Assembly (NCBI GenBank): GCA_035304085.1
Contig: DATGQT010000133.1
Coordinates: 1 to 15,498, forward strand
Reading direction: 5' to 3'
DNA: 15,498 bases
Origin: DATGQT01 sp035304085
Lineage (GTDB): Bacteria > Bacteroidota > Rhodothermia > Rhodothermales > Rubricoccaceae
Shown here: positions 4,786 to 12,181 of the stretch, in pieces
How positions within the stretch are numbered: the first letter of the stretch is position 1
Layout: every line of letters starts with the position of its first letter
Notes under the pieces: model-generated
The model's input: only the letters and a program-made list of their open reading frames with translations
The model's database searches: none
Told to the model about the DNA's origin: nothing
Position numbers and translations under genes: made by a program

Positions 4786-7368
4786 TCAGCGCTCCTCCTG
4801 CCGCCCCAGGCGCGCCAGGAGGAACAGGGTCTGCGAGACGAGGGCGACGAGGCACACGACGGCGACGACCGCCACGGCCACGGGGAAGAGCAAGAACCCG
4901 CGCGCGAGCAGCACCCCCCACTTCGCGAACGTCGCCCGCGCCCGCCGGCGCCGGGGGTTCACGAACAGCGAGCCCGGCTCCAGGCGGTAGCGCACCGCCC
5001 CCGCCGCGAGCGCGCCGACCCCGCCGAGGAGCGCGCCCGCCAGCAGGAGGTGCGGCCAGTGCGTCCCCAGCCAGGGCCACGTCGCGAGCACCCACTCGAC
5101 GCCTGCCACGGCCCAGCTCGCCGGCGGAACGGAGAGGAGCCACGCCGCCACGGGCACCCGCAGCGTGCCGTCGAGCAGCCGCCACCCCAGCACGCCGAGG
5201 AGCGCGGCCGCGGCGAGGAGGAACGCCCACGGCCCCGGACGGCCGAGGAGGAGGGGCCGGAAGAAGCGGTGGCGCCCCACGCGGAGTTCGCGGCAGGCCG
5301 CCTCGTCCAGCGGCAGCGGGTGGGGTGGCCGGGGCGTCCCGGCGGCGCCGTCCCCGGCGGGATCCGCGCCGGGCCGCCAGTGGACGTCGGTGCCGGGCGG
5401 CCGGAAGACGGCGAGGTAGCGGCGGACGTACGCGTCGGCGACGGCGTAGCCGTGGTTGACGAGGGCGGCGCGCTCGACGGCCGAGAACGCGTCGAGGTCC
5501 GTGCGCAGCCGCGCGAGGAGGTGGCGGTCGAGCCCCGTCTCGACGGCCCCTTCGACCGTCACCGGGGGCGACTGGATGTGGAAGTAGGCGAGGCTGCGGA
5601 GGCGGAGGCCGGCGGCGCCGGCAGCCCCTCCGTCGGCGCCGAGGTCGAGGCCGGCCTCGTCGGCGGCGCGGCGGGCGCGGCGGTACTCGCGGAGGGCCTC
5701 GCGCTGGCGCCGCCCGAGGACGATGCGGAAGATGTCGGTGAGGCGGAAGGCGAGAGCGAGCCGGGAGCTCCGCGCCAGCGGCCGCGGGTCGAACACGCCG
5801 CCGGTGTCGCTCGCGATGATGTCGGTGCAGCCCTCGTCGAAGAGCGGCTGGAGGCCGACGTTGTCGAAGACGCCGCCGTCGGTGAGGCCGAGCCGCTTGA
5901 CGACGGCGTCGTCGTAGAGGCCGTGGACCATGATGGGCGCGAAGACGGGCGGGAAGCACGCCGAGGCGCCGACGGCGTCGCCGAGGGTGAACCGCCCGAG
6001 GTCTTCGTAGAACCGGGGGTCGAGGGCGGCGGCGCTGCGGAGGTAGTAGAGCTCGAGGAAGAAGTCGAGCGCCTCGGGCGGGAGCGCCGCCGGGTCGGCG
6101 TCGCCGCCGGGCCACAGCTCGTCGGCCAGCTCGCCGCTGATGTCGCGGACGGCGCGGCGGAGGCGGAGGTCGTGCTGCCACGGGCGGAGGCCGCCGTCGA
6201 GGCCGCGGGGGAGCCCCTCGCGGAGGTACCACGCCGAGAGCTTGGCGAGGCGGAGGTAGCCGAGGCTGGCCGAGGCGAGGGTCGCCACGCCGGGGCGGCC
6301 GAGGAGCCCGCCCCAGTCGGCGTCGCCGGGGACGGTGCGCGGCGCGCGCAGCCACAGCGCGAGGCGGACGCGCCGCGCGGGGTGCCACTGCCCGCCGACG
6401 CGGTAGCCCGACTCGCCCCCCTGCGCCTCGGCCACCGCCCGGCCGGGGACGTCGGGCGTGTGGCCCAGCCGCCAGGCCGCGGGGAGCCGTTCGAGGAGGT
6501 CCTTGAACCGGCTCAGGCGCCGGACCTCGGCGGGGTCCGTCCGCGCGTAGCCCAGGTACCAGTCGCCCACCTCGTTGCTGGCGAAGAAGAAGTGCCCGCC
6601 CGTGTTGATCGTCGTCGCGTTGAGGACGTGGTGGGTGACCGCCGAACCCATCGGGTGCTCGGACTCCCGCCGGTTGAACCCGTCGAGGCCACCGTCGAGG
6701 TCGGGGATGGGGCGGGTCTCGACGAGGGGGACGACGCCGGGCCGGAGCACGCGCGCCGGCCACGGGCGGCGGTCGGGCGTGAGCGCGCCGAGCTCGTCGC
6801 GGAGGCGGTCCACGACGCCGCGGTAGAGGTAGCGCTCGTAGAGCCGGGCCATCCGCGCGCCGAGGCTGTAGTCGCTGACGACGAGGCCGAAGAAGCTGAG
6901 GGGGTTGAGGAGGAGCCGCGTGCGGAGGTTCTTCTCGACGGCCGCCGTGAGGTCGGCCTCGACGCGGTCCACGAGGGCGACGTACTCGTCACGCGTGAGG
7001 CGGTGGGCCGTGCCGCCGTAGGCGACCGGCGTCGCGTCGGCGCTGACGGGGCTCCAGCACAGCGGCCCCTCCCCCGCCACGATCAGCCTCGCCTGCATGG
7101 CCGCCTTGAGGTGGAGCACGTAGAGCGCCCCGACGATGGAGCCGCCGGAGACCGTCGAGAGCACCTCGACGCGGCGGAGGAGGTCGAGCTCGGCCAGCCG
7201 CCGCAGCACGCCGACGTGGAAGAGGGAGGCGCGGAAGCCGCCGCCGGCCAGGGCCAGCCCCAGCTTCACGCGGGGCCGCACGGGCCGCCGCCCGCCCTGC
7301 TCCGCCACAGGCTGCGTGGCAGAGTCCGGTGCCTCGACGGCGGCGTTGGGGGAGGCGGGCGACGACAT
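4786..7368 (-). CDS. patatin-like phospholipase with C-terminal membrane region
   Basis: The 860-residue protein has a patatin-type Ser-Asp dyad acyl hydrolase domain. The oxyanion-hole motif is AGGGFRAS (41-48), the nucleophile is Ser77 in STVSGGSIVGA, and Asp497 sits in TDGG (496-499). About 200 residues of insertion separate the two conserved blocks (residues 250-275 resemble other large bacterial patatins). The C-terminal part (about 702-850) has three to four hydrophobic segments, near 711-730, 773-792 and 822-850, with an Arg-rich loop at 806-812, so the enzyme is probably anchored to the inner membrane. It should cleave ester bonds of membrane lipids; the substrate is unknown. The start at 7368 (MSSPASP) is preferred to the upstream ATG at 7452, which would overlap the divergent kinase-like gene and add a non-conserved leader. 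Patatins also occur in CBASS defence, but no nucleotide cyclase is nearby. Confidence 0.9.
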   Translation of the reverse strand: MSSPASPNAAVEAPDSATQPVAEQGGRRPVRPRVKLGLALAGGGFRASLFHVGVLRRLAELDLLRRVEVLSTVSGGSIVGALYVLHLKAAMQARLIVAGEGPLCWSPVSADATPVAYGGTAHRLTRDEYVALVDRVEADLTAAVEKNLRTRLLLNPLSFFGLVVSDYSLGARMARLYERYLYRGVVDRLRDELGALTPDRRPWPARVLRPGVVPLVETRPIPDLDGGLDGFNRRESEHPMGSAVTHHVLNATTINTGGHFFFASNEVGDWYLGYARTDPAEVRRLSRFKDLLERLPAAWRLGHTPDVPGRAVAEAQGGESGYRVGGQWHPARRVRLALWLRAPRTVPGDADWGGLLGRPGVATLASASLGYLRLAKLSAWYLREGLPRGLDGGLRPWQHDLRLRRAVRDISGELADELWPGGDADPAALPPEALDFFLELYYLRSAAALDPRFYEDLGRFTLGDAVGASACFPPVFAPIMVHGLYDDAVVKRLGLTDGGVFDNVGLQPLFDEGCTDIIASDTGGVFDPRPLARSSRLALAFRLTDIFRIVLGRRQREALREYRRARRAADEAGLDLGADGGAAGAAGLRLRSLAYFHIQSPPVTVEGAVETGLDRHLLARLRTDLDAFSAVERAALVNHGYAVADAYVRRYLAVFRPPGTDVHWRPGADPAGDGAAGTPRPPHPLPLDEAACRELRVGRHRFFRPLLLGRPGPWAFLLAAAALLGVLGWRLLDGTLRVPVAAWLLSVPPASWAVAGVEWVLATWPWLGTHWPHLLLAGALLGGVGALAAGAVRYRLEPGSLFVNPRRRRARATFAKWGVLLARGFLLFPVAVAVVAVVCLVALVSQTLFLLARLGRQEER

Positions 7369-7397
7369 CGGATGGGGAGCGCGCTGGCGGGACCGCG

Positions 7398-7404
7398 TAG
7401 CTTG
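7398..7404 (+). promoter_or_regulatory. candidate promoter element (TAGCTTG) of the kinase-like gene
   Basis: TAGCTTG stands out in the GC-rich 56-base divergent gap, 20 bases before the ATG at 7425, and partly matches TAnnTTTG. The gap is so short that the patatin-like promoter must overlap it or lie inside the kinase-like gene. Confidence 0.35.
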
Positions 7405-7424
7405 CGGCCCGACCACGACCGGCC

Positions 7425-8069
7425 ATGAGCAATAACGTCCCCGCCCTATCATACGGCTCAGAGCTGAAACGGAAGGCGCTCCACCTCGGCGCGCTCGCCA
7501 TGCCCGCCGGCCTCCTCGTCCTCGGGCGGACGGCCGCGCTGCTCGTCCTCGTCCCCCTCGCCCTCGCCGCCGTCTTCTGCGACGTGGCGCGGCAGCGGTG
7601 GGCGTGGATGCACCGGTTCATCGGGTGGGTGTTCGGGCCGATCATGCGGCCGGAGGAGCAGCCCCCCTTCGGCGGCCCCATCGTCCTCAACGGGGCGACG
7701 TGGATGTGCGTCTCGGCGGCGCTCTGCGCGGCGCTCTTCCCGGAGCCCGTCGCCGCGGCCGCCCTCGCCATGCTCATGGTGGGCGACGGCGCGGCGGCCG
7801 TCGTCGGGCGGCGCTACGGGCGGCACCGCTACCCGTTCGGCGGCGCCGCCGCCAAGTCGCTCGAGGGCTCGGCGGCGTTCTTCGCGACGGGGCTGCTGAC
7901 GGCGCTGCCGCTGGCGGCCGTGGCGGCGCCGGGCCACGCGCCGCTGACGCCGCTCCAGCTCGGCCTCGGCGCCCTCGCCGCCACCGTCGTCGAGGCCCTC
8001 CCCATCCCCGTCAACGACAACGTCCGCGTCCCCTTCGTCGCCGGCCTCGTCATGGGGCTGGCGGCGTGA
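7425..8069 (+). CDS. dolichol/phytol/diacylglycerol kinase-family membrane protein
   Basis: The 214-residue, strongly hydrophobic protein carries the conserved motifs of the CTP-dependent polyprenol kinase/CDP-diglyceride-synthase-like family. These are ELKRKALHLG (13-22, the 'RK..H' motif), GDGAAAVVGRRYG (120-132), PFGGAAAKSLEGSAAFF (137-153) and LPIPVNDNVRVP (192-203). About five to six membrane segments are apparent. Known members (SEC59 dolichol kinase, VTE5 phytol kinase) phosphorylate a lipid alcohol using CTP; which alcohol is used here cannot be told. It stands 14 bases upstream of a lipase-like gene and is probably cotranscribed with it. It diverges from the patatin-like gene, which suggests lipid salvage: the hydrolases release lipids and this enzyme rephosphorylates an alcohol (inference). 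Confidence 0.85.
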   Translation: MSNNVPALSYGSELKRKALHLGALAMPAGLLVLGRTAALLVLVPLALAAVFCDVARQRWAWMHRFIGWVFGPIMRPEEQPPFGGPIVLNGATWMCVSAALCAALFPEPVAAAALAMLMVGDGAAAVVGRRYGRHRYPFGGAAAKSLEGSAAFFATGLLTALPLAAVAAPGHAPLTPLQLGLGALAATVVEALPIPVNDNVRVPFVAGLVMGLAA

Positions 8070-8083
8070 GGGACGGCCCTCCC

Positions 8084-8962
8084 ATGCTCGAACGCCTCGC
8101 ACGCCGCGCGGAGGCCGTCGCCCGGCGGGTGGTGGAGCAGCCGCCGTTCCCGCAGCCGCCGCTGTGCCCCACGCGCTACCCCGTCGTGCTCATGCACGGG
8201 TTCGGCGCGCTGGCCGGCCTCAAGCCGGGCGGCGTGCTCCACGAGGAGGCCATGCACCTCCGCGCCCACGGCATCTGGGCCTACGCCCCCCACGTCAACC
8301 CCTACGACACCGTCGCCGTGCGCGCGGCGGCGTGGCGCGACCGGATCGAGCGCGTCCGCGCCGAGACGGGGGCCGAGAAGGTGAACCTCGTCGCGTTCTC
8401 GTCCGGCGGCCTCGACGCGCGCCACCTCGCCGGGCCGATGGGGTACGCGCCGCACGTCGCCGCCCTCGTCACCGTCTCGACGCCGCACCGCGGGAGCGCC
8501 GTCGTGGACTACCTCCTCGCGCGGCCGGAGCGGCTGCAGCGGGGGGTCCTCGCGCTGATGGCGTTCTTCGGGCGGGCCGCCTACGCCGACGCCCCGCCGC
8601 ACGCGCGCGAGGCGCTGGCCGAGATGACGCCGGCCGCCGTCGCCGGGGTGTTCGAGCCGGCCCACCCCATCGCGCCCCTCCTCGCGGCCGGCGTCTACTG
8701 CGCCAGCTACGCCGGGCAGGCCGGCCGGGGCACCGACGTCGGCATCTACCCCCCGCTCGCGCTCGCCAACCGGATCCTCTACCGCCTCGGCGGCCTCAAC
8801 GACGGGTACGTGACGGTCGAGAGCGCGCGCTGGGGCCGCTTCCTCGGCACCGTCGACGCGGACCACGCCCGCCAGATCGGCCTCCGCCTCACCCCCTCGG
8901 CGTTCGACTCCCGCGCGTTCTACCTCGCCGTCGCGCAGCACCTCCGCGCACAGGGGTTGTAG
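8084..8962 (+). CDS. alpha/beta-hydrolase esterase/lipase (LipA-like triacylglycerol lipase family)
   Basis: The 292-residue hydrolase opens its core with YPVVLMHGFGA (32-42), the strand and oxyanion HGFG of bacterial lipases. The nucleophile elbow is AFSSGGLDAR (104-113), with Ser106 in the position of the Ser in the lipase 'AHSMGGLDAR'. STPHRGS (132-138) is the usual following strand. The acid is probably Asp240 in LNDGYVTVESARWG, and His261 in VDADHARQIG completes the triad. No signal peptide is visible, so it is probably cytoplasmic or exported by another route. Its ATG lies 14 bases after the kinase-like stop, implying an operon and perhaps coupled translation. The open frame extends upstream through the kinase-like gene, but residues before 8084 are an Arg/Pro-rich shadow. 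The substrate is unknown. Confidence 0.87.
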   Translation: MLERLARRAEAVARRVVEQPPFPQPPLCPTRYPVVLMHGFGALAGLKPGGVLHEEAMHLRAHGIWAYAPHVNPYDTVAVRAAAWRDRIERVRAETGAEKVNLVAFSSGGLDARHLAGPMGYAPHVAALVTVSTPHRGSAVVDYLLARPERLQRGVLALMAFFGRAAYADAPPHAREALAEMTPAAVAGVFEPAHPIAPLLAAGVYCASYAGQAGRGTDVGIYPPLALANRILYRLGGLNDGYVTVESARWGRFLGTVDADHARQIGLRLTPSAFDSRAFYLAVAQHLRAQGL

Positions 8963-8985
8963 GGGATGGAGGGCCTGGAAGGGAC

Positions 8986-9039
8986 GGAGGGGGTGGAAGG
9001 TGCTCATGCCTTACCCCCTCCTCTCTTTCCACCCCCTCC
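8986..9039. terminator. purine/pyrimidine inverted repeat after the lipase gene
   Basis: Bases 8986-8998 (purines apart from one T) and 9027-9039 (entirely pyrimidine except one A) are perfect 13-bp inverted copies around a 28-base loop. They sit in the 153-base gap between the lipase and YqgE genes. The purine-rich flank from 8965 and the pyrimidine-rich flank to 9054 extend the asymmetry. A second small hairpin follows (cccc 9051-9054 / gggg 9060-9063). A transcript hairpin is likely; there is no T-run, so termination is uncertain. Confidence 0.5.
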
Positions 9040-9081
9040 TTTCCCCCCACCCCCGAGCCGGGGGACCCCGAGGGGGCGTCG

Positions 9082-9089
9082 TACGTATG
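9082..9089 (+). promoter_or_regulatory. candidate promoter element of the yqgE gene (TACGTATG)
   Basis: TACGTATG matches 7 of 8 positions of TAnnTTTG and ends 26 bases before the ATG at 9116. It follows the repeat-filled gap, so yqgE probably has its own promoter. Confidence 0.4.
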
Positions 9090-9115
9090 CCCCGCCCTTC
9101 CCTGCCACGCTCCCG

Positions 9116-9667
9116 ATGACGCCGCTCGCCCCGGGCACCCTCCTCGTCGCCGAGCCGCCCATGCCGGACCCCAACTTCCGGCGCACCGTCGTCCTCCTCT
9201 GCGACCACACCACGGAGGGCTCCTTCGGCCTCGTGCTCAACCGCCCGTGCGAGTTCCGGCTGGCCGAGGTCGCCACCGTCCCCCTCCCCTTCGACGCCGC
9301 GCTCGGCTTCGGCGGGCCGGTGCAGGTGGACACCCTCCACTACGTCCACCCCTTCGGCGACCTCGTCGAGGGGGCGCTCCCGGTGTCGGACGGGGTGTGG
9401 TGGGGGGGCGAGTTCGACGCGCTCCTCGCGGGGATCGAGCAGGGGTGGGTGGACGCCGCCGAGGTCCGGTTCTTCGTCGGCTACAGCGGGTGGGGGCCCG
9501 GCCAGCTCGACGGGGAGGTGGACGAGGGGAGCTGGATCGTGCTCCCGGCCACGGCCGACCTCGTCTTCGCCGCGGGCGACGACGCGCTCTGGCGCCAGGT
9601 CCTCCGCGCCCTCGGCGGCGACTACGCCCTCCTCTCGACGTTCCCCGACGACCCCCGGATGAACTGA
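9116..9667 (+). CDS. yqgE: YqgE/AlgH family protein (UPF0301)
   Basis: The 183-residue protein matches YqgE/AlgH from its first residues. It has LAPGTLLVAEPPMPDPNFRR (3-22), TVVLLCDHTTEGSFGLVLNR (23-42), the FGGPVQVDTLHYVHPF block, VRFFVGYSGWGPGQLDGE (118-135) and GSWIVLP. The length is typical (about 180-190). The biochemical function of the family is not established; AlgH was named from alginate regulation in Pseudomonas, and the fold resembles no known enzyme with certainty. The start at 9116 is preferred: an upstream ATG at 8966 would add 50 residues (PPPLFPPPPFPPPP and similar) that are only translated intergenic repeat. It is flanked by lipid-related genes but has no proven link to them. 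Confidence 0.93.
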   Translation: MTPLAPGTLLVAEPPMPDPNFRRTVVLLCDHTTEGSFGLVLNRPCEFRLAEVATVPLPFDAALGFGGPVQVDTLHYVHPFGDLVEGALPVSDGVWWGGEFDALLAGIEQGWVDAAEVRFFVGYSGWGPGQLDGEVDEGSWIVLPATADLVFAAGDDALWRQVLRALGGDYALLSTFPDDPRMN

Positions 9668-9668
9668 G

Positions 9669-9723
9669 CCGGCGCGCCGGGGCCGGCGGCGCGCTGAAAC
9701 CCGGCGCCGCCTTCCGCTTACAC
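9669..9723 (+). promoter_or_regulatory. palindrome and weak promoter-like boxes before the ABC transporter gene
   Basis: The 64-base gap before the ABC gene begins with a 12-bp perfect palindrome, CCGGCGCGCCGG (9669-9680). CTGAAA (9694-9699) and TTACAC (9718-9723) follow, 18 bases apart and only 8 bases from the ATG. The boxes match consensus poorly. If they are real, the mRNA leader would be extremely short or absent. Confidence 0.25.
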
Positions 9724-9731
9724 CGGGCGCC

Positions 9732-11534
9732 ATGCCCGACGCGCCCGCCCCCCCGCCCGAGGCCGAGACGCCGCCCCTGCGCCGGACGCTCGGGCGCATC
9801 CTCCGCCTCGCCCGGCCCTACCGCCTCCGCCTCGGCGCCGCCCTCGTCCTGCTCCTGGCCTGGAGCGGCGTCGGCCTCGTCGTCCCCCTCGGCCTCAAGG
9901 CCCTCCTCGACTCCGTCTTCGAGGCCGACGACGGCGCGCTCCTCGACCGCCTCGCCCTCGCCCTCCTCGGGCTGTTCGCCCTGCAGGCGATGCTCGGCGT
10001 CGCCGGCGGCTACCTCCTCGACTGGACGGGCGAGCGCGTCGTGGCCGACCTCCGGCAGCGGCTCTACGCCCACCTCCACCGCCTCGGCCTGCGGTTCTTC
10101 GCCGACACCCGCACGGGCGAGATCACGAGCCGCCTCACCAACGACGTGGCGAAGGTGCAGACGGCCGTCACCGACGACATCGAGCAGGCGCTCACGCTCG
10201 CCCTCACGCTCACCGGCTCGGCGGCGCTGATGCTGGCGCTGAACTGGCGGCTCGCCCTCGCCGTGTTCCTCGTCGTCCCCCCCGTGGCGCTCGCGTCGCG
10301 CTACGTCGGCGGCGTGGTGCGGCGGCTCTCGCGCGAGATCCAGGACCGGCTGGCCGAGACGACGGCGGTGGCCGAGGAGGCCATCGGGGCCGTGCGCGTG
10401 GTGCAGGCGTTCGGGCGCGAGGAGCACGAGGTGGGCCGCTACGGCGCCGCCGTCGAGGAGCTCTTCGGCGCGTCGCGGCGGCGGGCCATCATCACGGCCG
10501 CGTTCTGGAACAGCGTCGGCCTCCTGTTCCTCGGCGCGCTCGTGGGCATCTTCTGGTTCGGCGGGCGGGAGGTGCTGGCCGGGCGGCTGACGGCCGGCGA
10601 CCTCGTCGCGTTCATCTTCTACGCGTTCAACATCGCGCGGAGCGTGGGCGGGGCGAGCCGGCTCTACGCCTCGTTCAACGGCGCCGCCGGCGCCTCCGAG
10701 CGGATCTTCGAGCTGCTCGACACCCCGCCCGAGATCGTGGACGCGCCCGGCGCGCGGCCCCTCCCCCGGCCCATCCGCGGCGCCGTCGCCTTCGAGGGCG
10801 TCACGTTCGGGTACGAGCCGGGGCGGCCCGTGCTGCGCGACGTCTCGTTCACCGTCGAGCCCGGGCAGACCGTCGCCCTCGTCGGCCCGAGCGGGGCGGG
10901 GAAGACGACGCTGCTCAACCTCGTCCCCCGCTTCTACGCCCCCGACGCCGGGGCCGTCCGCCTCGACGGGCACGACCTCCGCGACCTCACGGTCGCCAGC
11001 GTGCGCGCCGCGATCTCGGTGGTGGCGCAGGACGTCCAGCTCTTCGGCGCGAGCCTCGCCGAGAACATCCGCTACGGCCGCCTCGACGCCACCGACGCCG
11101 AGGTCGAGGCCGCCGCCCGCGCCGCCAACATCCACGACTTCATCGCGTCGCTCCCCGAGGGCTACGCGACGACGGTCGGCGAGCGGGGCGTGAAGCTCTC
11201 GGGCGGGCAGCGCCAGCGGGTCGCCATCGCGCGGGCCGTCCTGAAGGACCCCGCCGTCCTCCTCCTCGACGAGGCGACGAGCGCGCTCGACGCCGAGAGC
11301 GAGCGGGCCGTGCAGGAGGCGCTCTACCGGCTGGCGCAGGGGCGCACCACGTTCGTCATCGCCCACCGCCTCGCGACCGTCCGCCGCGCCGACCGCATCC
11401 TCGTCCTCGACGGGGGCCGCGTCGTCGAGGACGGGACGCACGAGGCGCTCACGGCGCGGGGCGGCCTCTACGCCCGCCTCGCCGCGCTCCAGTTCGACGA
11501 GGACGCCTTCGCCCGCGCCGTCGAGGCGGCGTGA
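9732..11534 (+). CDS. MsbA-like ABC exporter (fused membrane and ATPase domains)
   Basis: The 600-residue half-transporter would act as a homodimer or heterodimer. The N-terminal membrane domain (about 25-320) has six helices, with GLRFFADTRTGEITSRLTND (119-138) marking the first cytoplasmic coupling region and AIGAVRVVQAFGRE (217-230) the usual mid-domain motif. The ATPase domain has A-loop Tyr361, Walker A GPSGAGKTT (385-393), Q-loop Gln433, signature LSGGQ (489-493), Walker B LLLDEA (510-515) and H-loop His545, so it looks fully active. The closest match by eye is to MsbA-type lipid and multidrug exporters (lipid A flippase or phospholipid/drug export). The genes upstream act on lipids, which favours a lipid substrate, but the sequence alone cannot prove that. 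The N-terminus is Pro/Glu-rich and short. No partner half-transporter adjoins it. Confidence 0.93.
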   Translation: MPDAPAPPPEAETPPLRRTLGRILRLARPYRLRLGAALVLLLAWSGVGLVVPLGLKALLDSVFEADDGALLDRLALALLGLFALQAMLGVAGGYLLDWTGERVVADLRQRLYAHLHRLGLRFFADTRTGEITSRLTNDVAKVQTAVTDDIEQALTLALTLTGSAALMLALNWRLALAVFLVVPPVALASRYVGGVVRRLSREIQDRLAETTAVAEEAIGAVRVVQAFGREEHEVGRYGAAVEELFGASRRRAIITAAFWNSVGLLFLGALVGIFWFGGREVLAGRLTAGDLVAFIFYAFNIARSVGGASRLYASFNGAAGASERIFELLDTPPEIVDAPGARPLPRPIRGAVAFEGVTFGYEPGRPVLRDVSFTVEPGQTVALVGPSGAGKTTLLNLVPRFYAPDAGAVRLDGHDLRDLTVASVRAAISVVAQDVQLFGASLAENIRYGRLDATDAEVEAAARAANIHDFIASLPEGYATTVGERGVKLSGGQRQRVAIARAVLKDPAVLLLDEATSALDAESERAVQEALYRLAQGRTTFVIAHRLATVRRADRILVLDGGRVVEDGTHEALTARGGLYARLAALQFDEDAFARAVEAA

Positions 11535-11558
11535 GCCCGCCGACCGCCACGCAGGAAC

Positions 11559-11579
11559 GACGGCCCGTCGTCGGCCGTC
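11559..11579 (+). terminator. small hairpin after the ABC transporter gene
   Basis: GACGGCC (11559-11565) and GGCCGTC (11573-11579) form a perfect 7-bp stem with a 7-base loop, 24 bases after the ABC stop codon. No T-run follows, so it may only attenuate transcription into the downstream isomerase gene. Confidence 0.4.
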
Positions 11580-11613
11580 CGTGCGCTTCCCACCCACCCC
11601 ATCCCCCGAGCCC

Positions 11614-12093
11614 ATGCCGCAGTACGACGCCCCTCCCGCCATGCAGATCGACCCGGCGAAGACCTACCGGGCCACCCTCGCCACCGACCGCGGCGACGTC
11701 GTCGTGGACCTCCACCCCGAGCACGCGCCGAAGACCGTCAACAACTTCGTCTTCCTTGCGCGCGAGGGGTTCTACGACGGCGTCACGTTCCACCGCGTCA
11801 TCGCCGACTTCATGATCCAGGGCGGCGACCCGACGGGCACCGGCCGCGGCGGGCCGGGCTACACGTTCGAGGACGAGACGCGCGGCAACCCCCTCCGCCA
11901 CGAGCGCGGCGTGCTCTCGATGGCCAACGCCGGCCCGAACACGAACGGGAGCCAGTTCTTCATCACGCACGCCCCCCAGCCCCACCTCGACGGCCGCCAC
12001 ACCGTCTTCGGCCGCGTCGTCGAGGGGATGGACGTCGTCGACGCCATCCGCCAGGGCGACACGATCCAGCGGGTGACGGTGGAGGAGGTCTGA
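11614..12093 (+). CDS. cyclophilin-type peptidyl-prolyl cis-trans isomerase
   Basis: The 159-residue single-domain cyclophilin catalyses proline isomerisation in protein folding. The active-site positions are present: Arg61 in FHRVI, Phe66 and Gln69 in FMIQGGDPTGTGRGGPGY, Asn104 and Gln114 in MANAGPNTNGSQFFIT, and HLDGRHTVFGRV (124-135). The position of the human CypA tryptophan that contacts cyclosporin is His124, as in many bacterial cyclophilins, so weak cyclosporin binding would be expected. No signal peptide is visible, so the protein is cytosolic. The start at 11614 (MPQYDAPPAM) is chosen over a GTG at 11581, which would add a Pro-rich leader. The stop codon overlaps the first base of a 15-bp tandem repeat array. 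Confidence 0.95.
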   Translation: MPQYDAPPAMQIDPAKTYRATLATDRGDVVVDLHPEHAPKTVNNFVFLAREGFYDGVTFHRVIADFMIQGGDPTGTGRGGPGYTFEDETRGNPLRHERGVLSMANAGPNTNGSQFFITHAPQPHLDGRHTVFGRVVEGMDVVDAIRQGDTIQRVTVEEV

Positions 12094-12181
12094 AGGTCAC
12101 AGGTCGGAAGGTCACAGGTCGATTAGTCCTCCGAGCTTTCGACCTTCCGACTTTCGACCTTCCGACTTTCGACCTTCCGAC
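12092..12181. repeat. two inverted blocks of 15-bp tandem repeats between convergent genes
   Basis: GAAGGTCACAGGTCG occurs twice in perfect tandem (12092-12106 and 12107-12121). After a 15-base spacer, TTTCGACCTTCCGAC occurs three times in perfect tandem (12137-12151, 12152-12166, 12167-12181). The second unit, reverse-complemented and rotated, matches the first at 12 of 15 positions, so the two blocks form a long imperfect hairpin. The array starts inside the isomerase stop codon and ends on the first base of the transporter stop codon. It probably serves as a bidirectional terminator; the tandem structure suggests growth by slippage. Confidence 0.85.

Noticed and set aside
3875..6763. 962-residue minus-strand open frame, as if a patatin-region protein were fused to the dienelactone hydrolase
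   Set aside because: Only the part from 4717 downstream is real. The upstream portion is an Arg/Pro-rich shadow of the patatin gene, and the hydrolase has its own signal peptide start.
4786..7368. CBASS-type (CapV-like) defence patatin
   Set aside because: No CD-NTase or ancillary CBASS genes are adjacent; the C-terminal membrane region and large insertion are not typical of CapV.
5050..7428. 792-residue plus-strand open frame opposite the patatin gene
   Set aside because: It is an antisense shadow produced by high-GC codon bias; composition is Glu/Ala/Gly/Arg-rich with no motif.
8966..9115. 50-residue Pro-rich N-terminal extension of YqgE
   Set aside because: It is a translation of the purine/pyrimidine repeat gap, and YqgE homology begins exactly at the ATG at 9116.
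12092..12181. CRISPR array
   Set aside because: Units are 15 bp in direct tandem without spacers, in two opposite blocks, and no cas gene is nearby.
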